A stretch of 26,893 bases of DNA, taken from positions 147,181 through 174,073 of the forward strand of contig RQSC01000003.1 in the NCBI GenBank assembly GCA_013416795.1. Reading direction: 5' to 3'. Below the pieces are notes generated by a model. That model worked only from the letters and a program-made list of their open reading frames with translations. It was not told the origin of the DNA and searched no databases. Of this stretch, positions 1-7,111 are shown piece by piece. The translations under genes were made by a program, and so were the position numbers. How positions within the stretch are numbered: the stretch's first letter is position 1; each line of letters begins with the position of its first letter. Source of the DNA: Prasinococcaceae sp. CCMP 1430. Lineage: Eukaryota; Prasinodermophyta; Palmophyllophyceae; Prasinococcales; Prasinococcaceae.

Positions 1-1071
1 CTGCTCGCCGAGGTGGCCGCGGCTGCGGCAGCTGCGCAGGGCGCGCCGCTCGCGGCGCTCGGCGCGGCGCTCGTGCTGGTGGCGGCGTCGGTGGTGGCGG
101 TGCGATCGTTCAACGGCGGCAGCCGCACGTACAAGGACGGCGAGAACACCGTGGGCAACGAGTACGACGCGTGGACCGAAGAGGGCGTGCTCGAGTACTA
201 CTGGGGCGAGCACATCCACCTGGGCTACTATGAGCCCGAGGAGCTGCGCGGCGACTTCTGGCCGCCCAAGCGCGACTTCATCGAGGCCAAGTTCACCTTC
301 GTCGACAAGATGTTCGACTGGGGCTGGGAGGGCCCGGCGACGGGCCCAAAGCGCATCCTCGACGTGGGCTGTGGCGTCGGCGGCACCTCGCGCCACCTGG
401 CGAAGCGCTTCCCCGACGCCGAGGTGGTGGGCATCACGCTGTCGCCCAAGCAGGTGCAGCGCGCGACAGAGCTGGCGGCGGAGCAGGGCGTGACCAACGC
501 GCGCTTCGAGGTCATGAACGCGCTGGACATGACCTGGGCGAGCGACCAGTTTGACATGGTGTGGGGGTGCGAGAGCGGCGAGCACATGCCCGACAAGGAG
601 GCCTACATCAAGGAGATGACGCGCGTGCTCAAGCCCGGGGGCAGCCTGGTGGTGGCCACGTGGTGCCAGCGCGACCTGGCCGAGGGCGAGACGTTCACCG
701 ACAAGGAGAAGACGCAGCTGCAGTTCCTGTACGACGAGTGGGCGCACCCGTACTTCATCTCGTACGAGGAGTACGGCCGCATCATGGAGCGCACCGGCGT
801 GCTCGCGTCGGTGCGCGCGGCCAACTGGGTGCGCGAGACCATCAACTCGTGGCGGCACTCCATCTGGGTGGGCGTGTTCGATCCGTGGATCGTTGTCTTC
901 AAGGGACCGCGCATGTGGTGGAAGGTCATCCGCGAGATCGTGACGCTCGAGCGCATGCATCGCGCCTTCGACTGCGGGCTCATGACCTACGGCATGATTC
1001 GCTCCTCGAAGGAGAAGCCCTCTGGCCAGAAGGGGGGCGCCACGCGCCGGCTGGAGCCGCGCGCGGCGTAG
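1..1071 (+). CDS. MPBQ/MSBQ methyltransferase, cyanobacterial Sll0418 type (5' partial)
   Basis: SAM-dependent methyltransferase expected to methylate 2-methyl-6-phytyl- and 2-methyl-6-solanesyl-benzoquinol in tocopherol and plastoquinone synthesis, at a plastid membrane. The frame is open at the left edge and has no ATG there, so the start and any targeting peptide lie outside. Counting from the GTG at 13, residues 12-31 form a hydrophobic Ala/Val/Leu helix. The segment YDAWTEEGVLEYYWGEHIHL (51-70) closely matches my memory of Synechocystis Sll0418. SAM motif I, ILDVGCGVGG, is at 115-124, followed by GITLSPKQVQRA, HMPDKE and RVLKPGG. The C-terminal block around HRAFDCGLMTYGM also fits. The TAG is at 1069-1071. 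Known: plants and green algae mostly use an unrelated, archaeal-type VTE3. A related plastid quinol or tocopherol methyltransferase is the main alternative. Confidence 0.8.
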   Translation: MLAEVAAAAAAAQGAPLAALGAALVLVAASVVAVRSFNGGSRTYKDGENTVGNEYDAWTEEGVLEYYWGEHIHLGYYEPEELRGDFWPPKRDFIEAKFTFVDKMFDWGWEGPATGPKRILDVGCGVGGTSRHLAKRFPDAEVVGITLSPKQVQRATELAAEQGVTNARFEVMNALDMTWASDQFDMVWGCESGEHMPDKEAYIKEMTRVLKPGGSLVVATWCQRDLAEGETFTDKEKTQLQFLYDEWAHPYFISYEEYGRIMERTGVLASVRAANWVRETINSWRHSIWVGVFDPWIVVFKGPRMWWKVIREIVTLERMHRAFDCGLMTYGMIRSSKEKPSGQKGGATRRLEPRAA

Positions 1072-1435
1072 GCGGCCGGGGGCGTGGCGTGCCCCTGGCG
1101 TGCCCAGGGAAAGCGCCTCCGCGCTGCGACGCCGCTCGACGTGCGGCCACGGCAGCCAATTTTGGAGCGTGCGAGCGCCTCGCGAGGCCTGAAGAGGGCG
1201 CAGGGCGTCCGCAGCACAATCCCTCGCATCAGAGGCGCGACTGAAACACGCACGCTCTTCTTCAACTAATAGTTTACACCGCTTGCCCGAGACGCCCGCT
1301 GCGCGCGCGCATGGCGCGGCGTGCCGCCTCGCGACACCTGCCGCACGGCAGCCCGCGTGCTCGCGGTCGAAAGCGCGCGCGCGTCCGCGCGCATGAGGCG
1401 CGTGCTTGCGCTGGCGCCCGCGCCCGCGCGCGCTC
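1072..1435. other. Tail-to-tail intergenic region
   Basis: Gap between the 3' ends of the methyltransferase (+) and the two-exon gene at 1436-2280 (-). Most is very G+C-rich with CGCG runs. A slightly A+T-richer patch near 1250-1275 may hold 3'-end signals. I see no convincing gene or RNA here. Confidence 0.5.
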
Positions 1436-2280
1436 TCAATAGTGCTTGTCCCGCTGGAAGCACTCGTTGCCCCCCACCCGCCTGCCGTTGGGATAGTTGC
1501 CGCCGGTGATCACGTTGTATTGCGTGAGCTTGGTGCGCGAAGCACCCGCGCGCTCCAGCTTCCGGCTGACCTCGATTGACCGCGTGGGGAAGTGGTCGTT
1601 GGCAGAGGTGATCATCTCATCACCGCTGCGGGCGTCGGAGCGCCCGGCGTCGAGGCACGCGCGAAAAGGTGATCGTGGGTCGCATGGCCGCGGCCGCAGC
1701 TGCGTGTCAGCGCCCTGAAGCGCGCGTGCGAGAAAGAGAGACCTCGAGCGCAGGCAACATACCGTCTTGTGGTCTTCCACGTCTCCTTGTTTTCCGAGGG
1801 CACGATGAGCTCGCGCGTCTCGGCATACCCGGACTTGTCTCTGAAGTCGACCTGCGTGGTGCTCGCGAGAAACTCCCGCGAGGGCAGCGCACCAAGCACG
1901 ACCTCGGACTTCGTCTTGGGCGGTTGTCGGCGCTTCTCTGCGACGTGTGGCTGCGGTTGGAACTGCGTGCGCGTCTCGGTTGCGTCGCTCAGCGTATCGG
2001 AGCTCGGATCGGATGCGAACGAGATCTTCCAGCTCGTCTCGTAGAAGCTGCTGCCGGCGCCGCGGCGCGGGCGCGCGGCTGGCTCGCCCGCAGCGTGCAG
2101 CGACTGGCTGCGTGCGAGGTCGGGCGCGGGGTAGTGATTCACACGCTGCTGCAGATCGTTTCCGAAAGAGTCGGCGAACGAGCGAGGATCGGCGCGCGGC
2201 GCCGATGATGTCCGCGCCGGCGCCTTCACGGGCTCGTCCGTCCCCCACGGCGGCCAGTTGCTGCTCTCGTGCTGCGGCAT
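1436..2280 (-). CDS. Unidentified two-exon protein, possibly flagella-associated
   Basis: Join complement(1436..1625, 1763..2280), 235 residues. The intron (1626-1762, 137 nt) has a GTATGT donor after the Thr-Thr-Arg region and a CCGCAG acceptor. The frame is kept and forms an Arg codon across the junction. Start is the ATG at 2278-2280 (MPQHESSNWPPWG); an upstream in-frame ATG at 2478 would add only Arg/Ala-rich residues. Exon 1 is hydrophilic with a STTQVDFRDKSGYAETR segment. Exon 2 ends TQYNVITGGNYPNGR followed by RVGGNECFQRDKHY. Composition and codon use look like a real protein, unlike the overlapping frames. No enzyme motif, signal peptide or membrane helix is seen. Short STTQ-type motifs recall axonemal and microtubule-associated proteins, but that is only a resemblance. 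A nearer acceptor (GACACGCAG, about 1703) would give a different, less plausible C-terminus. Confidence 0.6.
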
Positions 2281-2573
2281 GGCCGTCGCGGCGCACGCCC
2301 CGGCCCGCAGGGAAGCGACGCCCCTCCCTCGCGCTCTCCCGAGCCGCGCTCGGCGCCCTCGGCGAGCGCTCGAGCGCCTCGCCGCGCGACGGCGGCGCGC
2401 GGCCGCTGCGGTCCGCGTGTGTGGCGCCGCGCGCCCCGCGTGGGCGCGCGACGTCCAGTCAAGCAGCGCGCGCTGCAACGGGGAACACCAACTCGTGAGA
2501 ACAAATTCAATGCGGTCCGCGAGGGGTTTATCGGTTGGCCGGTTGCACTACCTGTCAGTCGGAACATTTACTG

Positions 2574-2603
2574 TAACCCTATTTCCTATGGATTAACCCT
2601 ATT
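2574..2603. repeat. Direct repeat TAACCCTATT x2, 20-nt period
   Basis: TAACCCTATT occurs at 2574-2583 and again at 2594-2603, exactly 20 nt apart (about two helical turns). It resembles the ACCCTA core of plant telo-box promoter elements. A related TAACCCTAAC lies in the divergent promoter at 10434. Confidence 0.6.
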
Positions 2604-2684
2604 AACCGCGTTTCCAAAACCGAAATCGCGCCGAAGGTGCATGTTTTTTTGCATCGGCCGTGCAGAGATCGCCCGTTTTCTAAT

Positions 2685-2694
2685 TTGACGTCAA
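2685..2694. promoter_or_regulatory. Palindrome TTGACGTCAA (CRE/bZIP-like site)
   Basis: A perfect 10-bp palindrome containing TGACGTCA, the consensus full site for CREB/ATF-type bZIP factors. It sits inside the divergent promoter. Function is inferred only. Confidence 0.35.
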
Positions 2695-2961
2695 GATGGA
2701 TGTTTTGATGCACAGCTCTGGGATCGCGCGGCGCGCGCGCGTGGCGCCAACACCCCCCGGTCGCCCCACACACCACCACCTCCACTCCACACACCCCTCA
2801 CGCACACCTCTGCCCGCTTGTGCTGTAGCGCGCAGCGGTGCTGCTGCCGCCGCTCGCCACACGCCGCGCGCGCGACGGCCGCCGGGCGGGCGGGCGGGCG
2901 GGCAGGCTGGGATGGGGAACGCGAGGAACGCGCTCGGTGGCCTCGGCGCTGGCGAGGGGCG

Positions 2962-4440
2962 ATGGCGGAGCCCGCGGCGCCGGCGGTGTCTCGCGTGGCG
3001 ATCGCCGGCGCGACGCTCGCGCACGCGCTTGCGGATGCGGCCGCTGGCGACGCCGACGGATGCGACCTGGCGCTCCTCCTTGGGCGCGTTGAGCGCTCCG
3101 CACGCCTCGCGAGCAAACGCGAGGCGGATGCGGCGGCGGGCGCGGTGGGGGCGCAGACCGTGCGCGCGCACATCGTGCGGCTCGCGCACGCGCACGACCG
3201 CGCACGCGCGCGTAGGTCTCCACTGTTCTACGATGCGCGCGGGCGAGTCGACGTGCGCGCCCTCGATGGATGGGTGCGTCAGGCCCAGGCCCAGGCCCGA
3301 GCTGAAGCGGCACGTGGGTGCGAGGACGGCGGCGACGCAGGCGAACCATCGCACCAGCTGCTGGGATGGTGCGTCACCCGGCCGTACGCCCGCCTCGCGC
3401 CGTCGATCCGCGAGGCCGCAGCGGCCCGCTCGCTCGCGGCGACCGGCCGCTGCGCCATTGCGCCGCTGCTGCTTCTCATCGGCCTCGCAGAGCCGCAGGA
3501 CGGGTCGCTCGTGGTCTCGACGGAGTACTCGATCACGCAGGTCGATCCGCGTTCGGGGGAGCTGGTGCCCACATCGATGGACGTGCTCAATCTCGGCACG
3601 GCGCACGGCAGGTACGGCGGGCTGGCCGACGTGGCGGCAAGGGACAGCGCTGGCTGTGGCGCAGACTCCCCGAGTCTGCGCTCGCTGGCCGAGGGCGCGG
3701 AGAGCACCGCGCGTGGCATCGAGGAGTACTATCGCGCAGAGGCGAGCAAGCTCGAGAGCGTCGAGCGGGCTCTGCACGAGTCGAACGGACGCTTGGCGGA
3801 GCTTCGAATGCGACAGCGCGCGCACCTGCATGGCCACCAAGAGCAGCCGCAGGGGCGCCATGCGGAGCAATCCACGCAAGAGCAGCTGCCGCGTGACGGC
3901 GTAGACTGGGAGGCGGGACCCGATGCAGGGCGCGCGGATGCCACGCCAGGTGACGACGGCGCTGGCCAGCTGGAGCAGCCAGCCCACGAGCCAGCCACGC
4001 TCGAGCTGCAGCAGCAGCAGCAGCAGCAGCAGCAGCACGAAGGCGACTGCCTAGCTACGCATGGCGAGCAGGAGCGGCAGCAACAGCAACAGCAGGGACC
4101 GCAGCACCTGCCGCGGCAGCAAGAGGAGCACGGGCGGGTGTCCGACGCGGGCGCGGAGAGCGGCGACGTGGCCCTGTGGGGCGCTGAAGGTGCTACAACT
4201 GCGACGTTCGATCTCGGACCGGCCGCGGGGGAGGAGGGTGCGCACTCCAAGGCTGTGCAGCGCAGGGAAGACGCCGCGAGCTCGCCGAAGGGACTCGATG
4301 GCACTGCGCAAGGTGGCCACGAGAGCGGCGGCGCGAGCTCGAAAACTGCTGCCGTCGCGGAGCTCGCGCGCTCGCCGCCCACGCCGGCGCCAGAGGACCC
4401 GCCACAGCTCGCTGACGGTGTGTCCCCTCGAGCACTTTGA
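2962..4440 (+). CDS. Abraxas-like pseudo-MPN scaffold protein (BRISC/BRCA1-A type)
   Basis: Predicted 492 residues from the ATG at 2962 (MAEPAAPAVSRVAIAG); an ATG at 2818 adds only a Cys/Arg/Gly-rich leader. Residues about 8-220 follow the Abraxas (FAM175/ABRO1) MPN fold in order: VAIAGATLAHAL, LALLLGRV (37-43), SPLFYDARGRVDVRAL (86-101), HQLLGWCVTRP (131-141), PLLLLIGL (168-175), VVSTEYSIT (184-192) and MDVLNLGTAHGRYGG (206-220). LLGW is not followed by HSHP, so the zinc ligands are absent, as in the non-catalytic Abraxas subunits. A helical segment (about 240-290) may correspond to the family's coiled coil. The rest is low complexity, with a nine-Gln run and further Gln-rich stretches. Known: Abraxas scaffolds the K63-specific deubiquitinase BRCC36. 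I infer the same role here; the human C-terminal SPTF motif is not seen. Confidence 0.68.
   Translation: MAEPAAPAVSRVAIAGATLAHALADAAAGDADGCDLALLLGRVERSARLASKREADAAAGAVGAQTVRAHIVRLAHAHDRARARRSPLFYDARGRVDVRALDGWVRQAQAQARAEAARGCEDGGDAGEPSHQLLGWCVTRPYARLAPSIREAAAARSLAATGRCAIAPLLLLIGLAEPQDGSLVVSTEYSITQVDPRSGELVPTSMDVLNLGTAHGRYGGLADVAARDSAGCGADSPSLRSLAEGAESTARGIEEYYRAEASKLESVERALHESNGRLAELRMRQRAHLHGHQEQPQGRHAEQSTQEQLPRDGVDWEAGPDAGRADATPGDDGAGQLEQPAHEPATLELQQQQQQQQQHEGDCLATHGEQERQQQQQQGPQHLPRQQEEHGRVSDAGAESGDVALWGAEGATTATFDLGPAAGEEGAHSKAVQRREDAASSPKGLDGTAQGGHESGGASSKTAAVAELARSPPTPAPEDPPQLADGVSPRAL
4009..4035 (+). repeat. (CAG)9 trinucleotide repeat coding for polyGln
   Basis: Nine uninterrupted CAG codons within the Abraxas-like reading frame. 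A second, mixed CAG/CAA glutamine run follows at about 4075-4095. Pure CAG tracts can vary in length. Confidence 0.9.
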
Positions 4441-4702
4441 CTGGGCATAGCGCTCACGCTCACGCTCGCGGCGCGCGGATGGCGATGCGATGTAACGACA
4501 GTGCGGCGTGCGCAGTGTGCGCTTGTTTTTTTGTACGCGGCGCGTGACAGCAGGGACGCTCCAGTCGTCGAGCGCGGGAGCGCCACGCGCGCGCCTGCAC
4601 GGCCCACTTGAGTTAAGTGGTTTTCTTAAAGCACAGCAGCCTCAGCGAGGAGGCCGCCGCGGTAGTAGTATCCAGCCCGTTGCCGCGTTGCGAAGGGGGC
4701 AT

Positions 4703-5343
4703 CTACTTCTTGCCGCCCTTCTTGCCCTTCATGCGCGCCTTGATCTCAGCGAGCGCGGCGTCGCGGGCGGCCTTGCGCACCTCCGGCTTCTCCTGGCGGC
4801 GCTTCTGGATCACCTCGAGCGACGCGCCGACGAAGCCGCGGGTCATGTTCGAGGTCTTCGCCCTGCGCTTCTTGCGGGTGGCCTGCATCGCCTGGTCCTT
4901 CTTGTGCTGCTTGCGGTAGATAGCCGTCCACGCGAGCTTCGAGGGCTTCAGCCTGTTGTTGAAGAGGCGCTTGCACTTGGCGTCCGCGAACAGGTAGGTC
5001 TGCGTGTCGTGCGTCAGCGCTCCGTGCTGCGGCGCGCAAAACACAAGTGGGGGCTGGCGCGCCGACGCGGCGCGACGCCGCTCGCGGTGCGCGAACACCA
5101 GCACGCAGCGCCCGCCCGCGCAGGTCCCCTACACTGCGCATCGCCCATCGCGAGGAGCTTTGCGCTGCCCTCTACCCCACGCGCGGCAGGGACGCGGCCC
5201 TTTTTGACGCGCGCCGCCCGGCAGGGCGTCCCTACTGCCGGCGGCCCACAGTCGCGCGCAGTGCGTACCGTGCTGTCCGTCCTGTAGTAGCGCATGCCAT
5301 GGCCGGGGTACACCCTCTTGCCCGAGAAGCGGCAGAGCTCCGT
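4703..5343 (-). CDS. RPL24: Ribosomal protein eL24 (RPL24), initiator exon not located
   Basis: Cytosolic large-subunit ribosomal protein. Exons visible: complement(4703..4999) and complement(5269..5343), separated by an intron (5000-5268) with a GTACGC donor and GACACGCAG acceptor, phase 0. The joined N-terminus [20 protein letters not shown] followed by [18 protein letters not shown] aligns without gaps to the human protein (ELCSFSGYKIYPGHG, then RTDGKVFQFLNAKC). [33 protein letters not shown] and a Lys-rich end complete the family pattern; 123 residues are visible. No ATG precedes TELCRF in frame (the codon upstream is GTG). A TCTGCAG acceptor at 5344-5350 shows that Met and perhaps one or two further residues come from a short upstream exon I could not place. 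Confidence 0.92.
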
Positions 5344-5717
5344 CTGCAGAGGCACAAGGGCGCGGCGGCGTCGAGCAACGGCGTCGTCGGCGTCGTCGGC
5401 ACGTCGTCAGCACACGCAGGCGAGAGGCGGCGCGGGCATTCCCTCGCAGCGCTGCGCAGGCGCACACGCTCGCCCTGCGGCGCGGAGCGCCCAGGACGCA
5501 CGCAGGCGCCACGCCCCGCGCGACACGAAGTCACGTCCGCACATGCGCGTGCACGCAATGCGTCCACGCCGGGGCGCATGACGGCGCGGCACGCCGCGCG
5601 CCACACGCACGCACACACACGCACAGCGTCCCCATGCATGCATGGGAGGTTTGCCCTAAAGACACGCACACACAGCGGACACACAACACGGCCGCATGCA
5701 CGCCATCCCCTCCCCTC

Positions 5718-5754
5718 CACACACACAAACACACGCACACACACACACACACAC
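5718..5754. repeat. (CA)n microsatellite
   Basis: An almost pure CA tract interrupted by AAACACACG. Further CA-rich sequence occurs around 5600-5690. Confidence 0.85.
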
Positions 5755-5761
5755 CGCCCCA

Positions 5762-5785
5762 CGCCGCCGCCGCCGCCGCCGCCGC
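5762..5785. repeat. (GCC)n / (CGC)n trinucleotide tract
   Basis: Eight consecutive CGC-type triplets directly after the CA microsatellite, in non-coding sequence. Confidence 0.85.
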
Positions 5786-6004
5786 GGGCGCGAGGCGTCC
5801 CGCAGAGCGGCCACGNTGCACGCGCACCCGGAAAAAAAAAAACTGTCACTTCTACGTGAAAAGGGATCATGTGTCATCATACTTGTCTTGTAACTGTACC
5901 ATGATGATATACACTGTGCGCACCGTCACTACTCCACCCGCGCTGCGGCCATTGCTGCCGCTCTCTGTGCGCCTTCTCGATCGGGAGCCTTGCTCGCCCG
6001 CCAA

Positions 6005-6847
6005 TCAACAAGCCTTTGCTTGTGCTCCCTGCAGCGTCTCCCCTTCCTCGTCGGCCGGCTCGTCTGCCACAGGAGACCACTCGTTGCGCACAAATTGGGC
6101 CAAGTTGCGGGCATACGCCTCCCTGACGGCTTCGGGGGGGCCGGCAGGCACCCTCGCAAGCACACTGGAGCGTAGCTTGTCGAGGCGCGAGAAGCCAACT
6201 CTCCAAGCGTCGTTGAGATTGGCACGACCGTCGTCGTACGTGGCGTTGCCGAGCAGGCGCACTGCGCTGATCACCTCCTCCAGCATGACTGGTGGAAGCG
6301 CCGATTCGCTCATCGTCTCAGGGCGGAGATGCCACGGCTGAGGGAAGGGCTGGTGCGATGAGTGCTCGGCGCTCACGTGAAACCAGCGCAGGTCGGAAAC
6401 CTCCAGTGGCAGCAGCGGGTCGTACGGTCCAACGATTGCGCCCACGAAAGGCGTCGAGGCGCGGTCCGTACTGAACATCATCTGGTATAAGGACTGGTTG
6501 ATGCAGTCCTTGATCGAGGGAAGGGTAACAAACAGTGGATGGGAGTGGTACCATCCCACCACGCGCATGCCCGCATTGCGTATTTGCTCACGCAGCGCCA
6601 CCTCGCTCTCAGGATCCATCTCCACAGACACTCGTCCCTTGCGCCCGGAGCAGCGTCTGGAGCGCGCGCGAGGACGCGGACCGTGCGCGCGCCAGTGCGC
6701 GGGAGGGCGCGCACCCTGCGCGCGCAAGGCTGGCGCGAGGCGCGGAGGGCGCCGCGACGGCAAGAGCTCGAAAGCCAGCGCCGGAGGGTGGGGCCCGGCA
6801 TGAGCGGCGGAGAGAGAGGGGGTCCCCCGCACACGTCGCGCGCGCAT
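6005..6847 (-). CDS. JAMM/MPN+ metalloprotease, MYSM1/MPND-like; 5' end uncertain
   Basis: The C-terminal half of a JAMM deubiquitinase domain is clear. Counting from the ATG at 6847, VEMDPESE (75-82) is followed by RVVGWYHSHPLFVTLPSIKD (95-114). His101, His103, Ser111 and Asp114 fit H-x-H-x7-S-x2-D. QSLYQ and VGAIVGPYDPLLP follow. The VEMDP/GWYHSHP/PS..D pattern is closest to MYSM1 and MPND (histone H2A-type deubiquitinases) rather than BRCC36. A C-terminal helical region ends at the TGA (6005-6007). Residues 1-70 are Arg/Pro/Ala-rich and do not look like MPN sequence. The N-terminal half of the domain, with the catalytic Glu, is not visible in any minus frame between 6650 and 7110. Either an upstream exon exists elsewhere or the gene is 5'-truncated. 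Confidence 0.68.
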   Translation of the reverse strand: MRARRVRGTPSLSAAHAGPHPPALAFELLPSRRPPRLAPALRAQGARPPAHWRAHGPRPRARSRRCSGRKGRVSVEMDPESEVALREQIRNAGMRVVGWYHSHPLFVTLPSIKDCINQSLYQMMFSTDRASTPFVGAIVGPYDPLLPLEVSDLRWFHVSAEHSSHQPFPQPWHLRPETMSESALPPVMLEEVISAVRLLGNATYDDGRANLNDAWRVGFSRLDKLRSSVLARVPAGPPEAVREAYARNLAQFVRNEWSPVADEPADEEGETLQGAQAKAC

Positions 6848-7111
6848 CCCCCCTCCCCACACACCCACCTCTGCTCTAAATTCGGGCGAAATCCGAGAAA
6901 AAAAGTGCTGGGCGAGGCGCTCCGTGGCGGGTGGCTCTGCGGGAGCGCGCGCCCCGGCGCGCGGGGGTGGGCTTTGCGCCGCGGACCACCGGACGCTCGC
7001 CGCTCGCGTGCGCTCGTCCGCTCCGCAGGCGGCCGGCGACCGTGCTCTCTCTCTCGCCCGCTCGCCCGCTCGCCCGCTGACGGCCACGGCCCGCCCGCCG
7101 CTCGCGCGCTC
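6848..7111. promoter_or_regulatory. Compact divergent promoter of the JAMM and DRC2 genes
   Basis: About 260 nt between the farthest supportable JAMM start and the DRC2 ATG. It holds a short A+T-richer patch (CTAAATTCGGGCGAAATCCG then an A-run, 6876-6904) and three tandem CGCCCGCT units just before the DRC2 ATG. Promoter role inferred from position. Confidence 0.4.

Larger units (their letters stand above)
2281..2961. promoter_or_regulatory. Divergent promoter / 5' regions
   Basis: Head-to-head gap between the two-exon gene (-) and the Abraxas-like gene (+). The centre, about 2500-2700, is clearly less G+C-rich than its surroundings. It holds two TAACCCTATT copies, a T-run flanked by GCATG/GCATC near 2639-2655, and the palindrome TTGACGTCAA. 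From 2720 to 2960 it is again G+C-rich with a GGGCGGGCGGGC stretch. The promoter role is inferred from position and base composition. Confidence 0.5.
5344..6004. other. Repeat-rich 5' region of RPL24 / 3' region of the JAMM gene
   Basis: Must contain the missing first RPL24 exon, part of its intron and its promoter (minus strand), plus the 3' end of the JAMM gene. A CTGAC element (complement 5406-5410) lies about 60 nt upstream of the RPL24 acceptor, fitting an intron. The middle is CA-rich and (GCC)n low complexity. An ambiguous base is at 5816, followed by an A-run (about 5831-5841) and an A+T-richer patch to about 5930. Confidence 0.5.

Noticed and set aside
2574-2606. Telomere or interstitial telomeric array
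   Set aside because: Only two imperfect units 20 nt apart; no tandem TTAGGG/TTTAGGG array.
4507-5287. Plus-strand open frame opposite RPL24
   Set aside because: It is the antisense of the confirmed RPL24 exons and intron, with no recognisable motif.
5590-5785. CRISPR-like or tandem gene repeat
   Set aside because: Simple CA and GCC microsatellites without unique spacers, in a eukaryotic genome.
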